From the NCBI RefSeq assembly GCF_011455875.1, contig NZ_CP015031.1, positions 186,001-250,000 on the forward strand: 64,000 nucleotides of DNA, written 5' to 3'. This document shows, piece after piece, positions 1 through 8,159 of the stretch (position 1 is the stretch's first letter; each line of letters starts with the position of its first letter). The notes under the pieces were generated by a model, which was not told the DNA's origin, searched no databases, and saw only the letters and a program-made list of their open reading frames with translations. The stretch is from Basfia succiniciproducens (GTDB taxonomy: Bacteria; Pseudomonadota; Gammaproteobacteria; Enterobacterales; Pasteurellaceae). A program made the translations under genes and the position numbers.

Positions 1-2
1 AG

Positions 3-395
3 CTTGGTACGGCTATGGGGAACGGTGAGCTGGCCCACAACGGTTATAGTAAAGCGGCGGAACTAAAGCCTGATAATACGGACTATAAATTAGCTTATGC
101 CCGCACCTTAATGTTCTCTGATGATAAAGCCGATAGAGCCAAAGGAAACGAACTATTAAAAGAGGTAATTCGCAGCGATCATTCAAATTTACAGGCGCTG
201 AGTTTGTTAGCGTTCAATTATTTCGAAGAGGAAGATTATAAAATGGCGGCGGTTACTTGGGCGATGATGTTACGATTACTGCCGGAAGATGATCCTAAAC
301 GAGCTCTAATCGAAAAAAGCATTCGTTCCGCTCGGGATGCACTGGCTGAGCAGGAACAAGAAAAGCATAACCAAATGATTCCGCAAAATAAATAA
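3..395 (+). CDS. C-terminal part of a TPR cytochrome c biogenesis protein (CcmI/NrfG type), 5' end outside the window
   Basis: The reading frame is open to the left edge (LGTAMG... before the first Met), so this is the tail of a longer gene. The visible ~130 residues form helical TPR-like repeats (KPDNTDYKLAYARTLMF, LQALSLLAFNYFEEEDYKMAAVTW) and end in a charged tail. This resembles the periplasmic TPR domain of CcmI/NrfG proteins, which hold apocytochrome c for haem attachment by CcmF/CcmH. The family call rests on the tail only; another TPR protein is possible. Confidence 0.6.
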   Translation, partial: LGTAMGNGELAHNGYSKAAELKPDNTDYKLAYARTLMFSDDKADRAKGNELLKEVIRSDHSNLQALSLLAFNYFEEEDYKMAAVTWAMMLRLLPEDDPKRALIEKSIRSARDALAEQEQEKHNQMIPQNK

Positions 396-489
396 GTTAA
401 TCCGGATTTTGTTTTTTCGGTTTATTAATTTGCAAAGTTAGCCGATCCGATTATAATTTAACAGAACAGTTTTTTAGGGGATGTAGAGG

Positions 490-510
490 CTGTTTATAGA
501 AGATAAACAG
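490..510. repeat. 21-bp palindrome, copy 1
   Basis: CTGTTTAT and ATAAACAG surround a 5-nt centre. An almost identical palindrome lies at 7917-7937. This copy is 24 bp upstream of the VOC gene. Function unknown. Confidence 0.5.
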
Positions 511-533
511 ATCCTGATTAAGGGGAATTTAAT

Positions 534-944
534 TTGGCTTCACTGTTTAGCGGATTCCATCATATTGCGATTATTGTATCCGATTATGAGAAATCAAAAT
601 ATTTTTATACCCAGATTCTTGGGGCTGAAGTAATTGAGGAAACATATCGCGCTTCTCGCCATAGTTATAAATTAGATCTTAAATTTGCTGACGGAAGTCA
701 AATAGAGTTGTTTTCTTTTCCTTCTTCCCCCAGTCGTTTAACCATGCCGGAAGCGTGCGGATTACGTCATTTAGCATTTAAAGTTAAGGATATTGAAGAA
801 GCCGTACAATATTTAAAAACTCAACAAATTGAATGTGAAGATATTCGAATCGATGAATTAACCGGGAAAAAATTTACTTTTTTTAAGGATCCTGATAATT
901 TGCCATTGGAATTATATGAATTTAATTCATTCAAAGGAGGGTGA
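534..944 (+). CDS. VOC-family (glyoxalase/dioxygenase-like) protein, YaeR type
   Basis: A 136-residue single-module vicinal-oxygen-chelate protein. The N-terminal GFHHIAIIVSDYEKSKYFYTQILG and the C-terminal FFKDPDNLPLELYEF are the typical first and last strands, with a His near the start and a Glu near the end as probable metal ligands. It resembles E. coli YaeR, whose substrate is not established. Translation appears to start at TTG, with AAGGGGA 7-12 bases upstream. The stop lies one base before the next gene, whose ribosome site is inside this gene's end, so the two are probably co-transcribed. Confidence 0.8.
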   Translation: MASLFSGFHHIAIIVSDYEKSKYFYTQILGAEVIEETYRASRHSYKLDLKFADGSQIELFSFPSSPSRLTMPEACGLRHLAFKVKDIEEAVQYLKTQQIECEDIRIDELTGKKFTFFKDPDNLPLELYEFNSFKGG

Positions 945-945
945 A

Positions 946-1491
946 ATGAATATAACTAAATTTCCTGTGATATTGACATTGGCCGTTTTCTCAGCAGGAA
1001 TAACATTATCACCGGCTTATGCGCGCGGAAAGAATATTTTCACTGAAAATACCGAACGGGCGGAAAAAACATACATGAGCTATGGAAAAAGCCAGCAATT
1101 AGATCCAAATAATTCTAAAGATGTAAATGAATTAGCCAACAGCGTTGAATTCGAAGTTTATGAAATCAGTGAGAACCATAGTTCTCATACCATATTTGAA
1201 TCGAATGCCGGGATTTGTCGCGGTTATCAATCCAGTAATGGGGTAGAACTTACGGATTCCACCACTTATTATGTGGATGATGCGTCTGATGATTATTATG
1301 CCAGCATAACAGGCGCTACCATTTACGCCCATGCTTCGCCAAAAAACGTTCAATATGCGCCGATTTTTAATATTCATGATCCGAAGATATTAAAAGAAAT
1401 CCATCAAGACGAAGAAAAATACGGTAAGGATTTGGCAACAAAGAATGTGAACGCAAGAGAGAACATATTGTCTAAGGGCATATGCCGATAA
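946..1491 (+). CDS. Hypothetical exported protein
   Basis: The ATG at 946 is chosen over one at 916 because AAAGGAGGGTG lies just before it and a signal peptide then starts directly (MNITKFPVILTLAVFSAGITLSPAYA, likely cut after AYA). The mature part is about 155 residues, acidic and rich in Asp, Ser and Tyr. It has two cysteines (AGICRGY and the C-terminal KGICR), which could form a disulphide. It overlaps no neighbour and is followed 21 bp later by a lipoprotein gene, so both are probably envelope proteins of one transcript. I recognise no family. Confidence 0.7.
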   Translation: MNITKFPVILTLAVFSAGITLSPAYARGKNIFTENTERAEKTYMSYGKSQQLDPNNSKDVNELANSVEFEVYEISENHSSHTIFESNAGICRGYQSSNGVELTDSTTYYVDDASDDYYASITGATIYAHASPKNVQYAPIFNIHDPKILKEIHQDEEKYGKDLATKNVNARENILSKGICR

Positions 1492-1512
1492 AGGCTCTTT
1501 AGGGAGAAGATA

Positions 1513-1824
1513 ATGAAAAAAACGATTATTGCTGCTTTTGTTGTGTCAGCCGGGGTGATTGCTTGTTCATCACCCGTTGAAAATCGCCCGCAAGCGCCTT
1601 TAGATATGCAGACCGTGCGGCATTATCAAAATAAAGTATATGGCGGTAATACGGTGCCGGCGGCTCAACGAGTAAAAGAGCAACCTGTGGTAGATACGCC
1701 GATGAATGTCAGCGATACAAGAAGACAAGATCGGCTAGACACAAGACAGACAGTCAGACCGGGTAATGTGGTAATTGTGCCGAGCATCGGTTACGGTTAT
1801 CATCATCACCGTTATCGCTGGTAA
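1513..1824 (+). CDS. Small hypothetical lipoprotein
   Basis: 103 residues with a lipoprotein signal: MKKTIIAAFVVSAGVIACSS, lipobox VIAC with the cysteine at residue 18. Ser-Ser follows the cysteine, which suits outer-membrane sorting. The mature protein is Pro/Gln/Arg-rich and probably disordered, and ends in a Tyr/His-rich tail (GYGYHHHRYRW). A GGGAGAAG ribosome site precedes the ATG. It lies 21 bp after the preceding exported-protein gene. Family not recognised. Confidence 0.7.
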   Translation: MKKTIIAAFVVSAGVIACSSPVENRPQAPLDMQTVRHYQNKVYGGNTVPAAQRVKEQPVVDTPMNVSDTRRQDRLDTRQTVRPGNVVIVPSIGYGYHHHRYRW

Positions 1825-1837
1825 AAATCTTAAAAAA

Positions 1838-1875
1838 ATAACCGCACTTTGATCCTAACGAATCGAAGTGCGGTT
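1838..1875. terminator. Inverted uptake-signal pair acting as bidirectional terminator
   Basis: ACCGCACTT (1840-1848) and AAGTGCGGT (1866-1874) are inverted copies of the Hin uptake signal. They form a stem between the convergent lipoprotein gene and manA, with A/T runs on both sides. Confidence 0.7.
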
Positions 1876-1890
1876 TATTTTCGTCAAATT

Positions 1891-3096
1891 TTAGGGCAGT
1901 TTTGAAAGTACGCAATAACCTTGCTCGATACCTTCAATTCGATATTGCGTATCGGCGCAGATAAATGCAGATTCTCCTTGTTTGAGAAAAAGTGCGGTAT
2001 TTTTTTGCGAAATTTTTAATGTACCTTGCATCACAAAAATAATTGTGGCGTTCTCCGCCTTGCTTTCAATCTTTATGCCCGCATCATAGCGCACATTTTC
2101 CAGCGCAAAATCTTTTGCCGGCGTACTGTAAATGAAGGCGCCGTTTTCCTGCGGAGCCGGGGGAATAATTTCAGGCACCACTTCGCGGCAGTCAATCACT
2201 TCTAAAAGCGCCGGAATATCCACGTGTTTCGGTGTTAATCCTCCGCGGATAACGTTATCCGAACAAGCCATTAACTCAATGTTTTGCCCGCGCAAATAGG
2301 CATGGGGAATCCCCGCATCCTGATAAATGCCTTCGCCCGTTTTAGTATGAACAATGTTGAAAAGATAGAAGCAGATTAATCCGGAATCCAGTTTTTCAGG
2401 GGAGATTTCCATGGCTTCCATAGCGTAAAGTACCCAATAATCCGGATTTTCCAAGGAAAGCTCGCCTTTTTCATAAGCGATTTTATTCGATTCAATAATC
2501 GGTAACAGCCAATTTGCCAGTTCCGTTTGACTTGCCTGCATAATATCCGCATAGAAACCGTGCATATCCTGAGTTTCCAGCTTGCTTAAAAGTGCGGTCA
2601 GAGTTGGGCGGTTTTTTAAGGTTTCAATGATTTTTTCTTTGGTTTTAAAACCGTGCAATAACCAGAAATCGGAAAGGGCAATCATCATTTCCGGTTTGTG
2701 ATTGTTATCCTTGTAGGTACGTTTTGCATCCTTTAAATCAATACCTTTTGAATTTTCTTCGGCAAAACCGATTTCCGCCTGTTTTTTGGTCGGGTGCAAT
2801 TGAATGGAAAGCGGTTTTTTAACATCTAAAATTTTCAGCAAATAAGGCAGTTCATCGCCAAACAGGGCGCGGCTTTGGCTGCCTAAAACTTCGGGATGCT
2901 GCCCGATAAAATCAATCAACGAAAGCTGTTTTTCTTCCACTTCAATTGTTGAAGGTGAGGAGCTATGGGCGCCCAGCCACCATTCCGCATAATATTGATT
3001 AGGCTCTTTTTTGATGTGAAGTAATTCCGGAAGGTAATCATGACCGCCCCACACATAATGTTGCAGGCTGCCCGTTAGTTTATAAATGCCAGTCAT
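1891..3096 (-). CDS. manA: Mannose-6-phosphate isomerase, class I
   Basis: Interconverts mannose-6-phosphate and fructose-6-phosphate, feeding mannose imported by the PTS into glycolysis. The 401-residue cupin protein has the class I zinc and active-site motifs: LSIQLHPTKKQAE near residue 95, YKDNNHKPEMMIAL near 130, and a C-terminal cupin barrel with GIPHAYLRGQNIELMACSDNVIRGG. Length is normal (E. coli 391). The ATG overlaps the stop of yobD (TAATG), so the two are translationally coupled. The mannose PTS genes lie directly upstream but behind a terminator. Two uptake signals lie inside the coding sequence. Confidence 0.96.
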   Translation of the reverse strand: MTGIYKLTGSLQHYVWGGHDYLPELLHIKKEPNQYYAEWWLGAHSSSPSTIEVEEKQLSLIDFIGQHPEVLGSQSRALFGDELPYLLKILDVKKPLSIQLHPTKKQAEIGFAEENSKGIDLKDAKRTYKDNNHKPEMMIALSDFWLLHGFKTKEKIIETLKNRPTLTALLSKLETQDMHGFYADIMQASQTELANWLLPIIESNKIAYEKGELSLENPDYWVLYAMEAMEISPEKLDSGLICFYLFNIVHTKTGEGIYQDAGIPHAYLRGQNIELMACSDNVIRGGLTPKHVDIPALLEVIDCREVVPEIIPPAPQENGAFIYSTPAKDFALENVRYDAGIKIESKAENATIIFVMQGTLKISQKNTALFLKQGESAFICADTQYRIEGIEQGYCVLSKLP

Positions 3097-3581
3097 TATT
3101 TGTTTTCCTGTTTATGTTCTTTATATCCGCCAAAAAAAGTGACGATTTTTTCTTTGTCCCGTTCATCGGCGATCGGTAGTAATAAACGTTTGCCGTTGGT
3201 GAGATCCACTACGAAAATATTTCCTTCGGCTAAATTAAGCTGACGGATTTTATCATATTCGATAAATAAATTGCTGTAGAAAAACCCTTTCTCTTTCAAA
3301 ATCAGCATAGGCGAGCGGATAAATGCGGTGTAAACGGCGAGCACCACGGCGGTTGCCAATAAGAAGATAGTGAAGGAATCTATATTGAGTAAAGATTCTT
3401 TTGATTGATAAGCAAATAAGCAGGCGATGAGTATCACAAAAATAACGGCATCAATTTTTGCCTGTTTTTTTAACCGCACTTTGAGTTTTGTTTCGCCTTT
3501 ACGTTTATCCATACCGAACTGATCATAGAAGGCGTAGGCAAAAAACAGGATAATGCAGATGAGAAGAATTGTATTCGTCAT
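3096..3581 (-). CDS. yobD: UPF0266 (DUF986) inner-membrane protein YobD
   Basis: 161 residues with an N-terminal membrane helix, the YDQFGMDKRKG segment, two more helices (about 45-65 and 73-90), and a soluble C-terminal part with KEKGFFYSNLFIEYDKIRQLNL. This pattern is that of E. coli YobD, whose gene also follows manXYZ. Function is unknown; the conserved linkage to mannose genes suggests a membrane role tied to mannose uptake, which is inference. The stop overlaps the manA start. Confidence 0.85.
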   Translation of the reverse strand: MTNTILLICIILFFAYAFYDQFGMDKRKGETKLKVRLKKQAKIDAVIFVILIACLFAYQSKESLLNIDSFTIFLLATAVVLAVYTAFIRSPMLILKEKGFFYSNLFIEYDKIRQLNLAEGNIFVVDLTNGKRLLLPIADERDKEKIVTFFGGYKEHKQENK

Positions 3582-3593
3582 AAGTTTTATTTC

Positions 3594-3633
3594 GTAAAAA
3601 TTAAAAAGGCACGTCCACCGGAATGAACGTGCC
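3594..3633 (-). terminator. Rho-independent terminator after manZ
   Basis: On the minus strand GGCACGT...ACGTGCC is followed by TTTTTAATTTTT. It separates manXYZ from yobD-manA. Confidence 0.8.
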
Positions 3634-3651
3634 GATTATAACAGCTTTTGA

Positions 3652-4488
3652 CTAGGCTAAAATACCCGTCCACGCGCCAAAGATACCGATCACGAAGAAA
3701 CCGACGATAATCCAAAGCGCATTCACCCGGTTACGCAATAGCCACATACAGGCAAAGGTAAAGAGCAACGGTAATAAACCCGGCATTAAACTATCAAGGA
3801 TGCTTTGCACCGTTGTAATTTCTGTTGTACCGTCTTGTTTTTGAATGGTAGAAACCACAAGCGGAACATTAATGCTGGTCCATTTCTGTACCAGGGCACC
3901 CATGATAAATAAACCGAGAATAGATGCGCCTTCGGTTAATTTTTGCAGCAAACCGCCGCTCATATCCTGTACTACGTCCAAGCCTTTTTTGTAGCCGTAG
4001 GTTACGCCGTAGTAACGGGTTGCCAAACGAACAAGGTTAAACAATACGAAGAAAAGTAACGGACCTAAAATGCTGCCGCTTAATGCAAGACCCGCACCAA
4101 GCGCCGCAAATACCGGACGTGCCGTACCCCAGTAAATTGGGTCGCCTACACCGGCTAACGGCCCCATTAGACCGACTTTGATACCATTGATTGCCGCATC
4201 GTCGATCGGTTTGCCGTTTGCGCGCTCTTCTTCCATCGCAATGGTTACGCCTAAAACCGGCGCGGCAACGAACGGTTGAGTGTTAAAGAATTCAAGGTGG
4301 CGTTTAATGGCGTCTTTACGTTCTTGTGAATTCGGATCCGGATATAAGCGTTTGATTACCGGTGAAATTGAGTACATAAACCCAAGTGCCTGCATACGTT
4401 CGAAGTTCCATGAACCTTGGAAAAGGTTAGAACGAAGAACAACAGAATTTAAATCGCTTTTTGTTACTTTTTTGATTTCAGTTGTCAT
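3652..4488 (-). CDS. manZ: PTS mannose transporter subunit IID
   Basis: 278-residue IID component of the mannose/glucose/glucosamine phosphotransferase permease. It forms the membrane channel with IIC (ManY). Family features are the N-terminal LFQGSWNFERMQALGFMYSISPVI, the VGLMGPLAGVGDPIYWGTARPVFAALGAGLA block near residue 110-140, and hydrophobic C-terminal helices. It is the third gene of manX-manY-manZ, 13 bp after manY, and is followed by a clear terminator. Confidence 0.96.
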   Translation of the reverse strand: MTTEIKKVTKSDLNSVVLRSNLFQGSWNFERMQALGFMYSISPVIKRLYPDPNSQERKDAIKRHLEFFNTQPFVAAPVLGVTIAMEEERANGKPIDDAAINGIKVGLMGPLAGVGDPIYWGTARPVFAALGAGLALSGSILGPLLFFVLFNLVRLATRYYGVTYGYKKGLDVVQDMSGGLLQKLTEGASILGLFIMGALVQKWTSINVPLVVSTIQKQDGTTEITTVQSILDSLMPGLLPLLFTFACMWLLRNRVNALWIIVGFFVIGIFGAWTGILA

Positions 4489-4501
4489 TTTGTTTTCCCC
4501 A

Positions 4502-5302
4502 TTAATCTAATCTGTTATCAAGGTCATTGTTTGAAGCCGCCGCTACCACAACTTGTTGGCTTTTGTTGTATTTAGGATGAATTTGGATATAAATAACAGC
4601 CATAATCGTACCTAATACGCCAAGAGCAACTAAGTTGAAATCGGTGAATGCCGCAATAACAAAACCTGCATAGAAGAATGGCATTAAGTGACCTGCGCGC
4701 ATCATATTGATAACCATCGCATAACCGACTACCGCAATAAAACCACCGGCGATTTTAAGACCTGTAGTTACAACCGGCGGAATCGCATTTAACATAGTTT
4801 GAACTACATCCGTACCGGCGGTTAAGGCAACGATTAAAGCCGGAATTGCAATACGCATTGCCTGTAACATTAGCGCGCCGAAGTGAATCCAGTCCAGACG
4901 GGCAAGATTACCGTCTTCAACGGATTTATCCGCCGCGTGTTGGAAACCGACGGTAATTGCACGAACCACATAAGTTAATACCTGACCTGCAGCCGCAAGC
5001 GGAATTGCAACCGCAATACCTGTCGAAATATCCTGACCGCCCACAATAACCAAGATTGTTGAAATTACGGAAGCAAGCGCCGCATCCGGTGCAAGCGCCG
5101 CACCGATATTCATCCAGCCTAAGGCTAATAGTTCAAGAGAACCGCCTACGATGATACCTGTTGTCATATCGCCAAGTACAAGACCGATTAAGGTACAGGC
5201 AATTAACGGACGATGAGTTTGGAACTCATCAAGAATCGAACCTGCACCGCAAACGCAGGATACAAGGAATACAAGAATGACTTGTAAAGTTGAAATTTCC
5301 AT
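4502..5302 (-). CDS. manY: PTS mannose transporter subunit IIC
   Basis: 266-residue polytopic membrane protein of the EII-Sor family that forms the substrate pathway with ManZ. Recognisable parts are the N-terminal LQVILVFLVSCVCGAGSILDEFQTHRPLIACTLIGLVLGD and the repeated GG-rich hydrophobic segments. It lies 10 bp after manX and 13 bp before manZ in one transcript. Confidence 0.96.
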   Translation of the reverse strand: MEISTLQVILVFLVSCVCGAGSILDEFQTHRPLIACTLIGLVLGDMTTGIIVGGSLELLALGWMNIGAALAPDAALASVISTILVIVGGQDISTGIAVAIPLAAAGQVLTYVVRAITVGFQHAADKSVEDGNLARLDWIHFGALMLQAMRIAIPALIVALTAGTDVVQTMLNAIPPVVTTGLKIAGGFIAVVGYAMVINMMRAGHLMPFFYAGFVIAAFTDFNLVALGVLGTIMAVIYIQIHPKYNKSQQVVVAAASNNDLDNRLD

Positions 5303-5312
5303 TTGTTTTTCC

Positions 5313-6296
5313 TTAGATTAAGTTATTTTTCTTTAATAAATCCATCATGTACTGACGCGCATCGTTTGAAACTTTACGAACATCAAGTTCAATACCTTTT
5401 GCATCAAGGATTTTGAATGCATCAATATCCTGACTGTCTACCGCTACGGCGCTGGTAATCATTTGTTTACCGTCTTTATATGCCATGCCGCCGATATTGA
5501 TTGATTTAAATTCCACACCCGCCTGCATGAGTTTTACCACATCGGTCGGGTTAGTGAATAACAACATCATACGCTCGCCCGCATATTCAGGATTGTTATA
5601 AACACGGATCATTTTATCTACATTCACCACATGAGCGGTCACACCCGGAGGCGCGACGCTTTTCAACATGGTTGAACGCACTGAATCTTTCGCCACATCA
5701 TCGTTTACTACCACGATACGGGTTACCCGGCTTTCTTTGGTCCAACGGGTCGCTACCTGACCATGGATTAAACGGTCGTCAATACGCGCCAAACCGATTT
5801 CTAAGTGACCTTCTTTATTGGTTACTACATTCGGTTGTGCAGTCGGTGCGGCGGCCGGTACCGGCTGTGCTTGTTCCACCGGCGCTTCTTCCGGTTCTTC
5901 GTAACGTAACGCTCGCACGCCGGTACGACCGGTTTCTAAGGCAATTGCCACAAGTTCCTGCAAACTCGGATTATCATCGCGCGCCATAAAGGTTTCCACC
6001 AACATAGGTACGTTGACACCGGTTACAATATCCATGTTTTCGTTGCCCTCAGATACGCGGTTTGCCGCGTTAAACGGGCTACCGCCCCAGGTATCCACTA
6101 AGAACAACACCTGATCACAATGTGATAATGTTGTTGCCAGTTTCTCTTGGTATTTGCCCATAATTGTTTCAGCATTTTCACCGGGAACAAAATCAATAGT
6201 AGCAACATTTTCCTGCTCGCCAATGAGCATTTCGGTGGTTTTGAGCAATTGCTCTGCCGCCACGCCATGTGTTGCTATGATGATAGCAATAGTCAT
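5313..6296 (-). CDS. manX: PTS mannose transporter subunit IIAB
   Basis: 327-residue fused cytoplasmic phosphocarrier. The IIA domain has the phospho-His in IIATHGVAAEQ (about His10) and LFLVDTWGGSPFN. An Ala/Pro linker (about 145-160, PVEQAQPVPAAAPTAQP) leads to the IIB domain, whose phospho-His is in IGLARIDDRLIHGQV. Both phosphorylation sites are intact. It is the first gene of the operon; a CRP-like site lies about 100 bp upstream, as expected for a catabolite-controlled PTS. Length matches E. coli ManX (323). Confidence 0.97.
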   Translation of the reverse strand: MTIAIIIATHGVAAEQLLKTTEMLIGEQENVATIDFVPGENAETIMGKYQEKLATTLSHCDQVLFLVDTWGGSPFNAANRVSEGNENMDIVTGVNVPMLVETFMARDDNPSLQELVAIALETGRTGVRALRYEEPEEAPVEQAQPVPAAAPTAQPNVVTNKEGHLEIGLARIDDRLIHGQVATRWTKESRVTRIVVVNDDVAKDSVRSTMLKSVAPPGVTAHVVNVDKMIRVYNNPEYAGERMMLLFTNPTDVVKLMQAGVEFKSINIGGMAYKDGKQMITSAVAVDSQDIDAFKILDAKGIELDVRKVSNDARQYMMDLLKKNNLI

Positions 6297-6392
6297 TTAG
6301 ACTCCTTAACATTTTTGTCAAATTAATAGTGGGCGCAATTTTATACCTATTTAGTTTAACTGAACACGTTTCAGCTAAGATATTTTCGGATT

Positions 6393-6414
6393 ATTTGAAG
6401 CAGATCACATTTTT
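6393..6414 (-). promoter_or_regulatory. Putative CRP site of the manXYZ promoter
   Basis: On the minus strand AAATGTGATCTGCTTCAAAT has a perfect TGTGATC half and a weak second half. It lies 97-118 bp upstream of manX. Confidence 0.55.
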
Positions 6415-6515
6415 GATAATTATAATAAGAATAGTATCAGAACTTTGTTTAAAAAGTATCTGATCAGGGAGGAGAAGGGGGCGTAGAAATTATGATAGGG
6501 CGTACCTTGTGAATA

Positions 6516-6554
6516 CAAATCGGGTCTGTTCACCAGAGATAGACAGACCCGATA
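6516..6554 (-). terminator. Hairpin after yjdM
   Basis: ATCGGGTCTGT and ACAGACCCGAT form an 11-bp stem 9 bases beyond the yjdM stop. The minus strand continues TTTGTATT. Confidence 0.65.
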
Positions 6555-6561
6555 TTGAAAC

Positions 6562-6897
6562 TTATGCTTTTTTCAGGAACTCCGATTTCAGCGAGAAAGG
6601 TTGACCGTCTATTTTGCAATCCACATCATGATCACCGTCAACTAAACGAATATTTTTCGCTTTCGTTCCTTTTTTTAATACGATGGAAGAACCTTTTACT
6701 TTCAGGTCTTTAACTAAAATTACATCGTCACCGTCTTGTAAAACATTGCCGTTGCTATCTTTCCAGACTTTTGTTTCTTCCTCTTCGGCAGCGTCTTCAC
6801 CCGACCATTCATAACTACAATCGGGGCACACAAAATTTACGCTATCGTGATATACATATTCGCCATTACATTTCGGACATTTAGGCATTTGATCCAT
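6562..6897 (-). CDS. yjdM: Zinc-ribbon protein YjdM (PhnA family)
   Basis: 111 residues, the same length as E. coli YjdM/PhnA. The N-terminal zinc ribbon has [21 protein letters not shown]. The C-terminal SH3-like barrel has [28 protein letters not shown] and [16 protein letters not shown]. Despite the old phn name, this family is not a core phosphonate-pathway enzyme and its role is unclear. It stands alone between two hairpins, so it is probably monocistronic. Confidence 0.9.
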   Translation of the reverse strand: MDQMPKCPKCNGEYVYHDSVNFVCPDCSYEWSGEDAAEEEETKVWKDSNGNVLQDGDDVILVKDLKVKGSSIVLKKGTKAKNIRLVDGDHDVDCKIDGQPFSLKSEFLKKA

Positions 6898-6956
6898 TCA
6901 TTTTTCCTTCTAAGTTAATTGGGCGACAAAGTATAACAAAAAATCAATAAATTACC

Positions 6957-7022
6957 AAAGTGCGGTCATTTTTCCGTGATTTTCGCCCGATAAACGAAAT
7001 TTCCGGATTTTTGACCGCACTT
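6957..7022. terminator. Inverted uptake-signal pair downstream of yafJ
   Basis: AAAGTGCGGTCA and TGACCGCACTTTT are inverted, with a ~40-nt centre, 25 bp beyond the yafJ stop. The long loop makes it a weaker terminator candidate than the other pairs. Confidence 0.5.
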
Positions 7023-7046
7023 TTCGATTTTTATGAGGGATAAGGG

Positions 7047-7877
7047 TTAAGCGGCGATTTTTGTACAACCTAAAGTGCCGTCATCCACCGCTTCTTTCGG
7101 CGTACCGATGGCTTCACGGATTTTAACGCCGTCTTTAAACATTACCATACCGCCGTGTTCCATTTTCGCCCAGATTTCATCTTTGGTTAACGGAAAGGTG
7201 GTGATAATGGTGACTTTGTCCGTATCTTTTGCATAATTACTGAAATCGATTATCCCGTCGTCGTCAATGCGCTGCGCTACGCCAAAAGGCGCCTGTCGGG
7301 TGAGATAATGCAAATTGGTCGAACAGTGGGCGATCATCCATTGCCCGTTTGAAAGAATAAAGTTAAAGGTACCGTGTTGGGCAAGTTCCGCCGCCAATTC
7401 TTTAATGGTATCGAAAATTTCGTTTTCCGTCGGTTTACGGCAAAAACGCTCTTTTAATTTTGCCGCAATATAGCAAAATGCCGCTTCGGAATCCGTATCG
7501 CCGATAGGCGTACAATAGCAGCTGGATAAATCCGGTAGTGCATTCAAATTGCCGTTGTGGGCAAAAACCCAGTTTTCACCCCATATTTCACGGATAAAAG
7601 GATGAGTATTTTCAATATTGACAACACCCTGCGTCGCTTTGCGGATATGGGCGATAACATTTAACGATTTTATATGATATTGTTTTACGCAATCGGCAAT
7701 GGGCGAAACCGCGCCCGGTTGATCGTCACGAAAAACCCGCACGCCCTTACCTTCAAAAAATGCGATACCAAAACCATCGGAATGGCTGTCTGTCATGCCT
7801 GCACGACGACGAAATCCTTCGAAAGAAAATACGATATCCGTCGGAGTATTACAGTTCATAGCTAACATTTGACACAT
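7047..7877 (-). CDS. yafJ: Class II glutamine amidotransferase YafJ-like
   Basis: 276-residue N-terminal-nucleophile amidotransferase. The catalytic cysteine is residue 2 (MCQMLAMNCNTP), exposed once Met is removed. The family motifs SHSDGFGIAFF, IAHIRKATQG and WVFAHNGNL follow. E. coli YafJ has the same size and pattern. The physiological acceptor is not known; it is a stand-alone glutaminase-type domain. It is flanked by uptake-signal hairpins and appears monocistronic. Confidence 0.88.
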   Translation of the reverse strand: MCQMLAMNCNTPTDIVFSFEGFRRRAGMTDSHSDGFGIAFFEGKGVRVFRDDQPGAVSPIADCVKQYHIKSLNVIAHIRKATQGVVNIENTHPFIREIWGENWVFAHNGNLNALPDLSSCYCTPIGDTDSEAAFCYIAAKLKERFCRKPTENEIFDTIKELAAELAQHGTFNFILSNGQWMIAHCSTNLHYLTRQAPFGVAQRIDDDGIIDFSNYAKDTDKVTIITTFPLTKDEIWAKMEHGGMVMFKDGVKIREAIGTPKEAVDDGTLGCTKIAA

Positions 7878-8105
7878 GATATTCTGCCTTACAACTAAAA
7901 ATAGAAACCTTAGGGTCTGTTTATAAAAGATAAACAGAGCTTAATAATAGTGCAGATTTAACACCATTAGCTAAAACAATTCAACAGGAGAACGACAATA
8001 TTTTTATATCGAAACGTTACATAAAATAAATGACGGATATTAAAAGAGATTTATTACGGATTTCAGGCAAAAAACAAGTTTATTTCAGCCTATGTAGATA
8101 AAGAA
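7878..8105. other. Spacer without a recognisable gene
   Basis: AT-rich stretch upstream of yafJ. It contains the second CTGTTTAT...ATAAACAG palindrome at 7917-7937 (copy 1 at 490-510). No open frame with a ribosome site was seen. Confidence 0.6.
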
Positions 8106-8145
8106 AAAGTGCGGTAGAAATTTTGAAAATTTTCACCGCACTTTT
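8106..8145. terminator. Inverted uptake-signal pair after cysS
   Basis: AAGTGCGGT (8107-8115) and ACCGCACTT lie inverted around a short A/T loop, ending about 15 bp beyond the cysS stop. Confidence 0.75.
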
Positions 8146-8159
8146 GAGTCGATTAAGGT

